Origin: Lichenostomus cassidix
Taxonomy: Eukaryota > Chordata > Aves > Passeriformes > Meliphagidae
Direction: 5' to 3'
Assembly: GCA_008360975.2 (NCBI GenBank)
Contig: CM039182.1
Span: 29,392,566-29,456,565 of the forward strand
DNA length: 64,000 bases
Within the stretch, counting starts at the first letter, position 1. Each line of letters begins with the position of its first letter. Of this stretch, positions 53,653 to 64,000 are shown one piece after another. The notes under the pieces are model-generated. The model did not search any database, was not told the origin of the DNA, and worked only from the letters and a program-made list of their open reading frames with translations. A program made the position numbers and the translations under genes.

Positions 53653-53657
53653 GCGTG
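53653..53657 (+). promoter_or_regulatory. AHR: GCGTG core of a xenobiotic response element
   Basis: This is the only GCGTG core I found by eye on either strand of the island between 51,000 and 53,700. The surrounding bases give CCGCGTG, so the leading T of the full TNGCGTG consensus is missing. The pentamer is what AHR/ARNT and other bHLH-PAS dimers touch, but a single core also occurs by chance. Confidence 0.3.
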
Positions 53658-54256
53658 AGATGCGTTTATTTGTGCAGAGCTAAGGAAACCTAAGTGCTGC
53701 AGACCAGTGAAAGAGGTGTGGGGAAAAAAGTCTGGCTGTATGGTGGCTTTTTGTTTATTCATTTGTATTTTCAAACTGCGGGAACTGCTTAGTGCCGGAG
53801 TAATTTTGTGTGATGCACCTGCTTTCGGATTGCATCCTAGGTTTTATATGCTTCACTAAAATGTTGCTCTCATGAGAGGGGAATTTTCAGGCTAGAGGAG
53901 ATGCTTGACTTGCACTTTCAACTAGAAGTCAAGAATCTAGAGGTCATAAAAAGTAGCAAAAGTAAACTACCGAACTGCAAGAGAAATAAGCAAAGCTCAA
54001 AAAATCCCTACGCATTTCTGTGGGTTATTTTTGTAGATGTAAAATAACTTCTAGGACTACAAAAGCATTAAAGGAGAGAATGACAAACATTTGACGAAAT
54101 CGTATGGTGAAGGATATGTTTTTAGATTCACAGCAGACAACTGTCTTGGGGCAAAGGGAATTAGCTTGAGTGCTTGCTGTTTATGGTTGGAGTTAGAATG
54201 AATGCATGTGCATAGCTTGGTTTTTTACCCTACAAGTTAGAAAACAGGTCTAAAAA

Positions 54257-54279
54257 ATGTATGTGTGTGTATATATATT
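54257..54279. repeat. Short (TG)n(TA)n repeat
   Basis: A few TG units pass into TA units within intron 1. It is a minor dinucleotide repeat. Confidence 0.75.
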
Positions 54280-57200
54280 TAATTTCCCTGCTAGAAAATG
54301 CATTAGTTACGAAAAGACCAGTGCCTGCTTTTTTGACCACTCATTTCCAAATAAAAATGTAGAGGTACCTAATAAAATTCACACTGTAGGTTTGGATTTT
54401 TAAGAATGAAATCAGTGTTTGTTCATGAGGAAATGAAATGTTTTGGTGGCATTTGTAGCCTACTAATAGCTAAAGGCAAATGGTTCTGATTGTGAAAGGG
54501 TGAGGTATTCTGCCTTGCTGGTAAGATCACTTAATGTCTGGCTTATTATTAAATTTTGGTTAGCCTTGGATACAGGATGTGAAACCTTTTGTTTTACCTT
54601 ACTGTAGTGTCTGTGTAAGTAATCCTTTTCCCTGTATCTTCTCGTTATGTAAGTTGGCTGAACTGCTGTGATTAGTTGAACTTGAAGCTCTTTTTTATTA
54701 CTAGTGGAACTATTTATCAATTGAGTGACTTAGCCGTAGGATCAGAGGGAGAAGTTTCTTCTCAAAATAAAAGTATTCATATTGAAGTAGTTTGTTCACC
54801 TGTAATTGAAGTGGAGGGTGATTATTAATCTACCTTGCTTGGGTTACTGGAAATTATTTTCATGTAAGACGTTTATCTCGCCTATAGTGTTCATATGTTT
54901 CTTTTCTTCTCAAAATGCCTGATGCTCTTTGGTTACTGCTTGGAGCAAGCCTTGGAGAAATTGCTAGTGGGTCAGAGGGCTCCGATTTCTCACATAACTG
55001 CTTACAGACCACACCTTTAGGCAAAAAAAAAAAATGAGACAGGCAATAAGCTTTTTTTAACTGATTGTGGGAGAGAGGAAAGATGTACTAATAAAGGTTT
55101 GACACTACTGTCATTTTAATCTGTTTGAAGTTGATTTTTTCCTCCTGTCAGTCGAATTCACAGCCATTAAGGAAAAAAAAAAGATAGAGGTGATACATTA
55201 CTGGGACTAGTATCTTTTATTGAAGAGATTTTATCTCTTGATGGTTGTAATGTTTTGTTTGCCACGTATGTAACTCTTAATGGAGCATAATAATTAGTAA
55301 CTTGTGGAGAGAGATAGCTTATACAAATGGAAGAAAGTTTAAATATACTGCCTTAGTTGCCATAGAAAAACATGAAATAGAAGAAGAACTTCTTGTTTCA
55401 GGTACAAATAACTCACAAAAGCCATGGGCATAACTCTATAACAGTTTAAGAAACTTCCTCCCTACAACTCCCAGTTTTTACTATGTGCCCTGTAGAGAAC
55501 TGAATTTGAGAGGGAATCACAGGCTGTTGTCTGACAGTACCAAGTGTTGGAATGTGCTTTTTTGGTTCAGTTGGGAATTACAGTATTGCATCTGAAAAAG
55601 AAAAGCAATCGTGGGCAAACATGATAGGCAACTGTTCCTGCAGTTCATCTTGTTATCTTGTCATGTAAGGGAAGAGAAAAAAAAGATGTTGAACATATGC
55701 ACTCCAATTGCTTGTAATATGCTACAGAAATCACTTTCTCAATACCTTGGAGTCTTTCAATTTCCTCCTTCTCTAAGGTTTGAACCCTGCAAGTCCCCCT
55801 GGTGGCAGCAGGGCTGGGGGGTGTTTCACTCCCCTCTGAGGCTTGGGGAGCACCGCACAGCCCCTGCTTTCTGGTTTTGCCTTTTTTGCCAAGTCTTGAA
55901 TTTCTTCTGTCTAGTGATTATTAAGAGAACTAATATACTAGTATTGTATTTGGAGGGAAAAAAATGCAAGTTTTATGGAAGTGGGGTTTACTGCAGATAG
56001 ACTCTAACACGAGATGAAAGGTATTATATAAGTACAGCTCCAACTTGCAGTTATGTCTTTCTGCCTACTAACTCTGATTTGGTTTGTTTTTCTTTTTTCA
56101 CTGTTTGGATAGGAATTATTTTTTTATATAACTGGATAAATGTAATAGACAAGGAATGGGGTGGGGAGTTCTAAATGTTTCATACTATGTAGAGGCAAAA
56201 AGCATAATGATTTGTTTATTTAGTACACTAAATTTAAAAATTACGATAAGGTTTTCTTCTGTATTACGTCAAATATATTTATGACAGTAGGTACTCCTGA
56301 GGTTTGACTGGTTGATCCTTAATGATGAGTAGTTATAGTAATGTTAGAAAGCAGAGCAGAGACAATTTAAAATATTGAAACTATTTATGTGTTCTTTCAA
56401 GGCAAACAAGAAGTGCCAGAATAAGCTTTCAAAAAGGAAGTTCATCAGAAAAGAAAAATAATCATTGAAATATTTCTTTGTGTAGAGCAGTATCTGCCAC
56501 AAACAGCAGTTTGCACCTCTCATTTGAAATGGAGGCAGCGACTGTTGTCATATGTAGAATAAACTTCTTACATATATTTGTCAGTCTTGGGGTAGCTGTA
56601 TGCTACATGTAGACTACTGTTTAAAAGTCACTTGATTTGAGGCTTGTGGGTTTTTTAATTGGTTGGTTTTGGTTAATGTTTCTTGCACAAGCATGCTATT
56701 TAGAAGGAGAATCTGCAGAAAGTGGGGATATATACGTGTCTAGGTAACACGGTGAGTAGACAGGAATATATTTTTTTGTTTCTTTTTTCCAAGAAATATT
56801 GCCTTTTTATCTTAAACAGTAGTGAAGTATGTTAAAACTGAGTGTCAAATTTTCATTCTTGGTTGGTTTTTTTGATGTTTCTATCACTCTGGTTGAATCC
56901 TTCATGCACCAAACCAGCCTGAGCAAACTAAAACTATTTGCTACTGGAGCACAAACAATAGCCCAGCATCAGATGAGTAGCATGTCACTGCTTGAGGTTT
57001 TTTTTAGTAAAAGTTTTATCCCTTTAACAGTTTGAATCTTGCCTGGTTTCAGTCTCTGCTGAAAGAGACTCTGGGAAGGGTCTCTGCCCCTTCAAGATTG
57101 GTTGACGACAGCTTTAGATCAAGAGGTTGATAGTCAGTGTCTTATCTGTTGTTTCCAGGAATCACCAGCTGAATTTTCAATAATCATAAATTCAGTGTGG

Positions 57201-60200
57201 GAAATAAGAGTAAATGCTTAGATGTATTTTTCAGTTGCTAAAGTAAATGAAGAATTTTTAAGGATTCTATTACTTGCTTAGTGGTAACTAATTTCATATA
57301 CCTGGTCTCCACTGAATGAAATCCTATATATAAGAGCATATGTTATTGCATGTACTACTCAATATGACATGAAAAATATTCAAAGCTGAGAAGATTAAAT
57401 CCATTAGCTAGGTGACTTGTGTGTTCTTTATGTCCTTCTTTCCTAAGTGATAAGACAGTTCTGGTGAACTAATAATTAGGGGTTTTTAACAAATTAGTTT
57501 TTTAAAAACATGTTTCTGTATCTCTAGTGTTCAGCTTGCACATTCTTTTATTCTCTGATTTCATTTTACACTTCAGTCTTGTTACTTTTCATGTATCATG
57601 CTTTTCAGTACTTGGTTTTTGGGTAGTCTACTTTTTTCCCCATATTTTATCTTGTTCTCTCCCAAATAAACTTGTTCTCTCTTCATTTTCTCAGAAACTG
57701 CTTCAATTTTCCTTTAAAATAATATAAATGAGAATGTAAATATTGAAACTCAATTTGGCCTTTTGATAATAATTAAGACTTGGGTAATTGTGCACTTTTT
57801 AATAATTTAGTGTTAATGTCTGTGAAGGTGCACATGATAAGCATGTGTAGTGAAAACTTCTGATTAAGTATGCTGTAACAGACCTGTGAAAACAGCAGTC
57901 AGCTGGTGTTGTGATGGCAAATCCTTTAAAATTGTTAAATCAAAAGTTAAGTGTTCTTGCTTGTCTTGCAGCTGTTGGGTAATACAGATTGTAGATCAGT
58001 CCAGGGGCACTGAGTGTACAGAGACCTCTGGCCTTTGATTAGGGAATTCAGATTTCCTGTGAAAGGTAGAAGATTAAGAATGGAGAGATCAGCTTAAAAT
58101 ACATTCCCTCCTTTAGTCTTTTTTTTTTCCTTCTTTTGAATAAGGCACATGCATGGATTTAATCTTGACATAACACATAATTTGCCTTGAAGAAAATTTT
58201 CTGCATTGAAGCTGGGCTGTCTTTAGCACTGAGCGTTTATATAAGTGGATGGAAAATGGTCTAGCTTGCTGCTTATGTCCCTGGCACTTCTGCCCTTATT
58301 CCCTTCGTCCCTGAAGGATCCATTTTTATATAGTGGATTTTAGTGGGGTGACAAAGGGGAAAATTAGGGATAATCATTGCTTGGTTTGGGGGGAGAGAAT
58401 ATTGCAAGATTTATGCTGCAAATACTGGTAACCTAGTATTAGAAATGCTTTGAGCTAGTTGAAAGTAAGAAAGAGAAATCCTTAGGAAGTAAATGTGAAT
58501 AGAAAAACAATGACATCTAGTTGACAATCCGATGAGATGACTGCACAGTTGCACATAGTTTCAGCTACTGTGTCAATTTGCAAGTTTAAAGCAAAGTAGG
58601 GGACAGTTGTTAAGATGGAAAAGCCTGTTACTTAGTGCTTATTTAGTAAAGTTTGCGTGTGTTGAATTTTTTCTATGTTCTATTTTCTACTTTTCAGAAG
58701 CAGACCAGTATGATTTGATTGTAGTTAGCTGCTCACTAACTGTTATACAACTGTTACATGCTTGATGTTTGGAATTTATTATTTTGTTTCTACATTTAGA
58801 AACAGTCTAATACATAAAAAATATTTAAGAAATACCCTTTAATGTTGCTGCTAATGTTTGATGATTTTTTAACTTCATTTTTTAGGGCTATATTTAAGTT
58901 TCGTTAATCATACGGCTTGTACAAATTAATATTCTGCGAGCATAAGAGAATATGAAGAAAACCTTGCTAAATTATTTAAAGTTTAATGTTCACTTGGGAA
59001 TATGGTGAACTGCTGGTGTCAAAGTCATGGTTTGTGGCTGAAGCACACCTCTCACCAAATAGTTTGTTATCCCTTGCCATCGATGATGAACCTATGTTTT
59101 TTTCAAGAGAAAGAATTTTCCTAATTCTTGATTCAATTGTTTTGCCCACTTTTCAAGTGTTTTTAGGCTGAAGCGCTACTAATTTACAATACTTACTCTG
59201 CAGCAAGTTTAACTTTATTCTTCTGAGGAGTAATTTCTGCTGATATATAATATTTCTGTCTATTAACAAACAACATTTGTCTTGTGGCATGTTCACATTT
59301 CCAGGCTCTGCATAAGGAATTCCTTTATTGTGGAAAAGGACAGTTGTAGTGCTGGGGAGCAGGCAGCTAGGCTTAAGTGCAAGGTTTTGAAAAGTGGCAA
59401 TTGAATAAGCAATGGCTGTAAAAAGAAGGGCTTGAATTTAACAAGAAGTGTAATTGAAATATAGAATAATAACAAGCTGAAAAATAAGTATATCCACTCT
59501 ATCAGTACTCATTTGACTGAAATCACAAGATGAAATTATTTTTCTGTATGGTTTAGTTTAAGCAGTGGCAAAAATAACTATTGGAGCTTTTGCAATTGCT
59601 TATCATAAAATTGATATAAGGATGACAGTTGGAAGCAGACTAAATGAAATACTGAAGAAATTAGCTGCTGAGTGTCTTTACGCTCAGTATTTTTGAGTAA
59701 TGCCTCTTGCAGAACCAACATTTCTGTGAGAGCAGCACAAATTGGTAACTGCTGTAGATTTCACATAGAACTGCAATATTGGAAAAGTGACAGTGAGTCA
59801 CTCTTTAATTAGAAAACAGTTTAATAAAGAACATAAAATATACGATGGCTCATGCAGATAAATTATTTGGTTTCAGTATTGGCTTGTAAAGACTAAATTT
59901 AAATCAAATGAGTAGGGGTTTAAACCTGTTCCCAGACTTCTGTGTATGTGTGAAGGTGTGAGTATCCAAGTATCTGGAACTGGGGTTCAGGGTGCATATG
60001 AATGGAAAACAGAAAGTTTACAAAAATGTTATTATGTAATTCATAACACAAAGCTTTTAAAATTGTTCTTTGTAAGGTACAAAGGCATGCCTTTGTCATG
60101 CTGAACTCAAATGAAATGCCTTCAGCTGAGACGTGGCTTAAAGGATGAGCTCAATAGTGTTTGCCACAAAGATTTGATGCGCTGGCTGAGCTATATCTCA

Positions 60201-60722
60201 TGGTTTCTTGTATAATCTTGGATGCCTAGCAAGTTGCTACAACATTTGTTGTGTTCAATTAATAATAGCCTGTTCCAAACATTGATAAAAATTAAGGACA
60301 TCTGTGAAAAATTGTTATTGAAGTATCAAATCTGTTTGTATAGAGATATAATTAAAAGTTATTGCTATTTTGGAATACTAACATTTCAAAGAATTCAAGT
60401 GACATTTGACTGAAAGTATAGGAAGCTTTTGTAAAAAGTAAAAAATTTTAGTAAAAAATGCTGAATCTCAAAGGTTTCGAATGCCTATCGCAAGTTCAAA
60501 TTGACATTGTAGCTCAAACTGCATTATTTAACAGTGTGTATGTTGGAGGAAAGATTAACCCATCTAAGGTTATTTTATTATTTTTTTTTTTAATGGGAAA
60601 GTCACTTGGGCAAACATTTTGGTTGTTACAGTTTGAGACAATTTATAACGTTAGTCTTGGCAAATATTTCCATTCATTTTGGGAAGGAACTGGCATTTAT
60701 ATTGTTTGTTTTTCTGCCACAG

Positions 60723-60910
60723 TGTAAAGACATCCCCAGCTGAAGGAGTCAAGTCCAATCCTTCCAAGAGACACAGGGACCGCTTGAATGCGGAGCTGGA
60801 CCGCTTGGCGAGCCTGCTGCCTTTCCCTCAAGATGTTATCGCCAAATTGGATAAGCTGTCTGTGCTTAGGCTTAGCGTCAGTTACCTGAGAGCTAAAAGT
60901 TTTTTTGACG
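60723..60910 (+). CDS. AHR: Aryl hydrocarbon receptor, coding exon 2 (bHLH)
   Basis: The 188-bp exon completes codon 19 (AT|T, Ile) and encodes residues 20-81 plus one base. It carries the basic region [10 protein letters not shown] (residues 30-39), with Ser33, His36 and Arg37 matching human DNA-contact residues Ser36, His39 and Arg40; KRHR is the second half of the nuclear localisation signal. Helix 1 and loop follow ([20 protein letters not shown], residues 40-59), then helix 2 ([20 protein letters not shown], residues 60-79). The leucine-rich segment at about 47-69 covers the known nuclear export signal. The acceptor is CCACAG and the donor GACG|GTAAGC, leaving phase 1, which fits the next family residue Val81+1. 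Differences from the mammalian and chicken sequences as I recall them are Ile19 for Thr and Ala42 for Thr. The reading frame is intact. Confidence 0.97.
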
Positions 60911-63900
60911 GTAAGCACTGGGAATTTATTTGGGTTTGAACTGCTTGTAAATTCAGTTTATACTGTTTGTTGATTTCAGCCGTTTAAGTACTTAAAACTG
61001 TTAAATTTATCTGTATTTTTAATGGAACCTCCAGTTTCGTGAATATATACAATGTAACTCTATAAAGTAAGCTTTAAACTTTCTTGAAACCAAATGTAAC
61101 TACTTAGATTTCACTTAGGTCACCAGTCTTTCAAAGCTTTGCATTTGGAAGTAATATTGCCCTTAATGAGTCCTCCAGTCCTTTTCATCAGGCTGTCAAA
61201 GATACCCAAGAGATTTCTCTTTTCCCCCTCTGAAAATTGCTGTCATAAAACTATTACTGTTTCAAAATATGTCATATGAGTTCCTATCCAGCTGCATTTT
61301 GCTTAATGATGCATCAAAAATGACTTTGCTTTGATATAAAGTAATTGATAGTGCCCCTTCCTACAGTTTGTTGCAAAGGTGACTTGTAAAGAATAGAGAC
61401 AAAATCTTTCCTGTGTCCAAGCCCTGATTAATGCAGGACACGAGGCATTAAAACGACAGCTAAGGTTCTCCAGTTATGTGGGCAGGTGTGCACTGACCCC
61501 AGCCCTGGCAAGGGTAATGCACAGCACTCAGAGTAGTCATAGGGTCACAAGTTTGTGTCCTTGGTCACCTCAGAGCTGGCCAAGGAGTCCTGTCCCTCTC
61601 TCAGACCCTTCACTACCTGAGCTGCTCTGCAGGGTGAGATGCACTGGTTGGCTTCATGCCAGTTTCTTCAAAGGCAGAAATAGTCCTGATCGTTTGCATT
61701 GCAGGAATAAAGCAAGGAGCCTATATTTAATTAATTGGCCTTTTCTTTTACCAATCAGTGAGATTTTACAATAGTGTATTGAAGATGAAATTCTATTGAT
61801 CGGCTGTAGCTGAAGAATCTTCGTTGCAGTAGAGTTAATACTAAATTTCAAGTTGTTTTTTAACTTTTGAGATTAAAATAATCTCTATTGTCATCAGGTT
61901 AAGATTGTTTCAGCCTCCATAAAGTGAATGAAAGGACTCAAGAAACCTAACTGTCAAAGGTAGTTCCACTTTTTCCCGTAGGAATACAAAATGCTTATTT
62001 TTATTTATTGTATCAACTGGCTCCAGTTTATGAATGCTTATAAATTTATATTCTGTTTTATTGCTAGAAGAATATATTCAAGTGTCTTGAGTTCTATGCT
62101 TGCTCAGGACAATCCTTAGTACTAAGTCTACTCTAAGGCTAGAGCTGGTCAAATGTTTCTAGCAGTGTGTTTTTCAAAGGAAAATATTTTCTCCCATCAA
62201 TTGAGAGTTCTCTTGGCACATCAGTTTCATTAAAATCCTTGCAAGACGTTATCTCAGGTAGACTGCTGTAAAAGAAATTATTTTGCTTGTCTATATTCTC
62301 TTGGTGAATTGAAGACCTTCTAGTCTTAATGAAATGTGTTTTGTTGTGGTTTTTTTGTTTTGTTTTTTATTATGTACTCTGAAATAAATCCAAGATTGCA
62401 AGTTTTTGTCATACTTCGGATGGAGTGATAATAGCAAATCTTAATTTCTTATCTCAATTTCTCATGCAATGGAAGTGCTTGATTTTTATTCATCCTGCCT
62501 CTTCCCCCCAGTTTACATTTGAAAGTCCTGGTATGAAGGAGTTTAAGGCTATGATTTCTCTACAGGGGAAAAAATAAATCGTGGCTTTAGCTGTAAAGAG
62601 ACATCCAGAATTCCTTCACACCAAAATTTACATCCGTTGCTGGTTTCTAATTTGAACATGATGGCAGCTTTCAGCCATTTGGAGTGGTGATGAATTAGAT
62701 GTGTGTTAGTGGCAGAGAAGTTATATTTGCATTTCAAGTTGCAGTTTAACTATGGTGAACCCAGAATTGAAGCAAACTTAACCTGTGTTTTTAACTTAAT
62801 AGCATAACATTAGGATTGTATCCATTTCAGGCAAACTTATGCAACTAGTGCTACCATACTAGACTACATCTCTAGAGTCCAGGGCATTTATTTGTGTTAT
62901 AATAAATTAAGGAGCAGAATTTTGATTTGCCTTGTAGGAAAGGAATTTTCAAGCAACAAGTGTGTATACTAGGGTGCTCTACAGGAGAATACTTTTCCTT
63001 TAGTCTCTACAATGTAAAAACCTGGTAAATTTGAAAAGATATGTATTTGATGTTGCTCATCTTATGCAAGACATTTTGAACAGGGTAAAGTGAAGTGAGT
63101 TTTATTTATACCTTCAAACAGAGTAGCTTGTGTAGAAGTTGTCTTAATGGGTTTTATTAACAGAGAAACTTTCTACTACTTCTTTACAGGCCTTTGTATT
63201 GTAGGACTCCAGATCAGGTTAGTCGTCAGTCTCCATCTGAAGGTATTTAAAGACTAAAATCAATGACTTAAGTGAAGAGAAACAAAAGTAACCAATTTAT
63301 GACTGACAGGCACAACAGTGAAAATTAGATTTTTATACTATTTTAGTAGTTTTTAACATGGAATCTATTTCAGTGAAATTCATTTTCCAAAAGAAAAATA
63401 AGTGCTTTGAAGAACAGAATTAACAAAAAGGCCCTGGAAACCCCTAGGTTTGATTTTCATGGTCTATCTCTGCAGCGCTTCTCAGAACGGCTTTTTCGAA
63501 GAAGTGTTTTGTGCAGTTGAATATATGTGGAAAACCCAGTAGAATAAATCTGACAAATGCAAGAGTGAGCACTGATTGTCACCTTGAGTGCCTAGGCTGA
63601 GCCAAAGCTCCACTTTATTAACGCAGCATGCTGAAGTAAAGGGAAACGCTAAATGAATAACAGGATGCAAATGGGGGGTGTGTAAATTCCTGCGGAAAGT
63701 AAAATATAAACGCGTAATCATATGATCTTGCTTGAAAGGAAACCCAAGTTTTTGCTGCAACAATAGATATTTTTTTCAAAGAAAGCACTTGCATTTTTCC
63801 AAGTTTAAATAATCTATAGTGAATGTCTGTTTTCTGAAGACGGAAGTCTGGGGGGAGAAAAAAAAGCTGTTTTGTGAAAGACATCTCAAAAAGTTACATC

Positions 63901-64000
63901 AATGTGCATAAATGTGCCTCACTTAAATGTCTACAAGGTTTTTTTGTTGTTACTTGAAAGCCAAGTGTGTGTGTATATATATAAAAAATAAAAAACCACC
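60911..64000 (+). other. AHR: AHR intron 2 (5' part)
   Basis: It begins with the GTAAGC donor and continues to the end of the window. I looked for exon 3, which should open with the rest of a Val codon followed by an ALKSS-like segment, and did not find it. The intron is AT-rich and ends at the window edge with a (TG)n(TA)n repeat at 63965-63983. No transposon was recognised. Confidence 0.85.
63965..63983. repeat. (TG)n(TA)n dinucleotide repeat
   Basis: A short TG run passes into TA and then A-rich sequence close to the window end; its full length in the genome could be larger. Confidence 0.75.

Larger units (their letters stand above)
51040..53680. promoter_or_regulatory. AHR: CpG island containing the AHR promoter and exon 1
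   Basis: About 2.6 kb of very GC- and CpG-rich sequence stands out from AT-rich flanks on both sides. It covers AHR exon 1 and its first splice donor. I see no convincing TATA box at a fitting distance; instead there are several GC boxes (for example 52165-52174 and 52539-52551) and a YY1 element at 52451-52461. This is the picture of a TATA-less, Sp1-type, broadly expressed promoter, as described for mammalian AHR. Sub-elements are listed separately. The many long open frames inside the island, on both strands, are a by-product of few AT-rich stop codons. The limits were judged by eye, not by a CpG calculation. Confidence 0.88.
53126..60722 (+). other. AHR: AHR intron 1 (7,597 bp)
   Basis: It runs from the GTAAGC donor to the acceptor CTGCCACAG, which is preceded by a T-rich tract. 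The first 550 bases are still CpG island and contain one GCGTG core (53653-53657); the rest is AT-rich. I found no recognisable transposon in it, only short simple repeats such as the TG/TA run at 54257-54279 and A or T tracts. No other exon was seen. Confidence 0.88.

Noticed and set aside
52212..53693. Several 100-210 codon frames on both strands around AHR exon 1
   Set aside because: They lie in other frames than AHR and cross its leader, exon 1 and splice donor. Pro/Ala/Arg/Gly-rich low-complexity translations are typical of CpG islands.
60911..64000. Search for AHR exon 3
   Set aside because: No segment encoding the expected ALKSS-like start with a flanking acceptor and donor was seen; the AG near 63193 is followed by an early stop and does not fit.

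Overview
This is a piece of a vertebrate nuclear genome, almost certainly a bird. The one gene I can identify is the 5' end of the aryl hydrocarbon receptor gene (AHR, avian AHR1 type) on the + strand. Two coding exons are present: 53070-53125 and 60723-60910. They splice in phase to give the first 81 residues: the nuclear localisation signal and the bHLH DNA-binding and dimerisation region. The gene runs off the right edge; exon 3 and the PAS, ligand-binding and transactivation exons are not in the window. The bird assignment rests on the AHR N-terminus, on CR1 LINE fragments with the usual avian 3' end, and on LTRs that match avian endogenous-retrovirus families as I remember them. No database could be searched.

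Layout. Bases 1 to about 51,000 are AT-rich intergenic DNA upstream of AHR. I find no protein-coding gene there. It holds four solo LTRs: 14808-15254 (-), 18745-19007 (+), 21473-22045 (-) and 29130-29699 (+). The first three have intact target-site duplications of 6, 6 and 5 bp. It also holds three CR1 fragments, one likely MIR/L2 relic and several simple repeats.

Bases about 51,040-53,680 are a large CpG island containing the AHR promoter, 5' leader and exon 1. It has no convincing TATA box but several GC boxes, a potential G-quadruplex and a 22-copy CpG-containing pentamer array. At 52450-52461 there is a perfect combined YY1/TISU element (SAASATGGCGGC). Its ATG opens a 54-codon upstream ORF that ends 451 nt before the AHR start codon.

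Bases 53,126-60,722 are intron 1 and 60,911-64,000 the beginning of intron 2. Both look like ordinary AT-rich intron.

Functionally, the window is the control region and N-terminal coding part of one ligand-activated transcription factor. The most interesting observation is the TISU/YY1 element and its uORF in the AHR leader, which suggests a testable layer of translational or start-site control. I see no new multi-gene system here.
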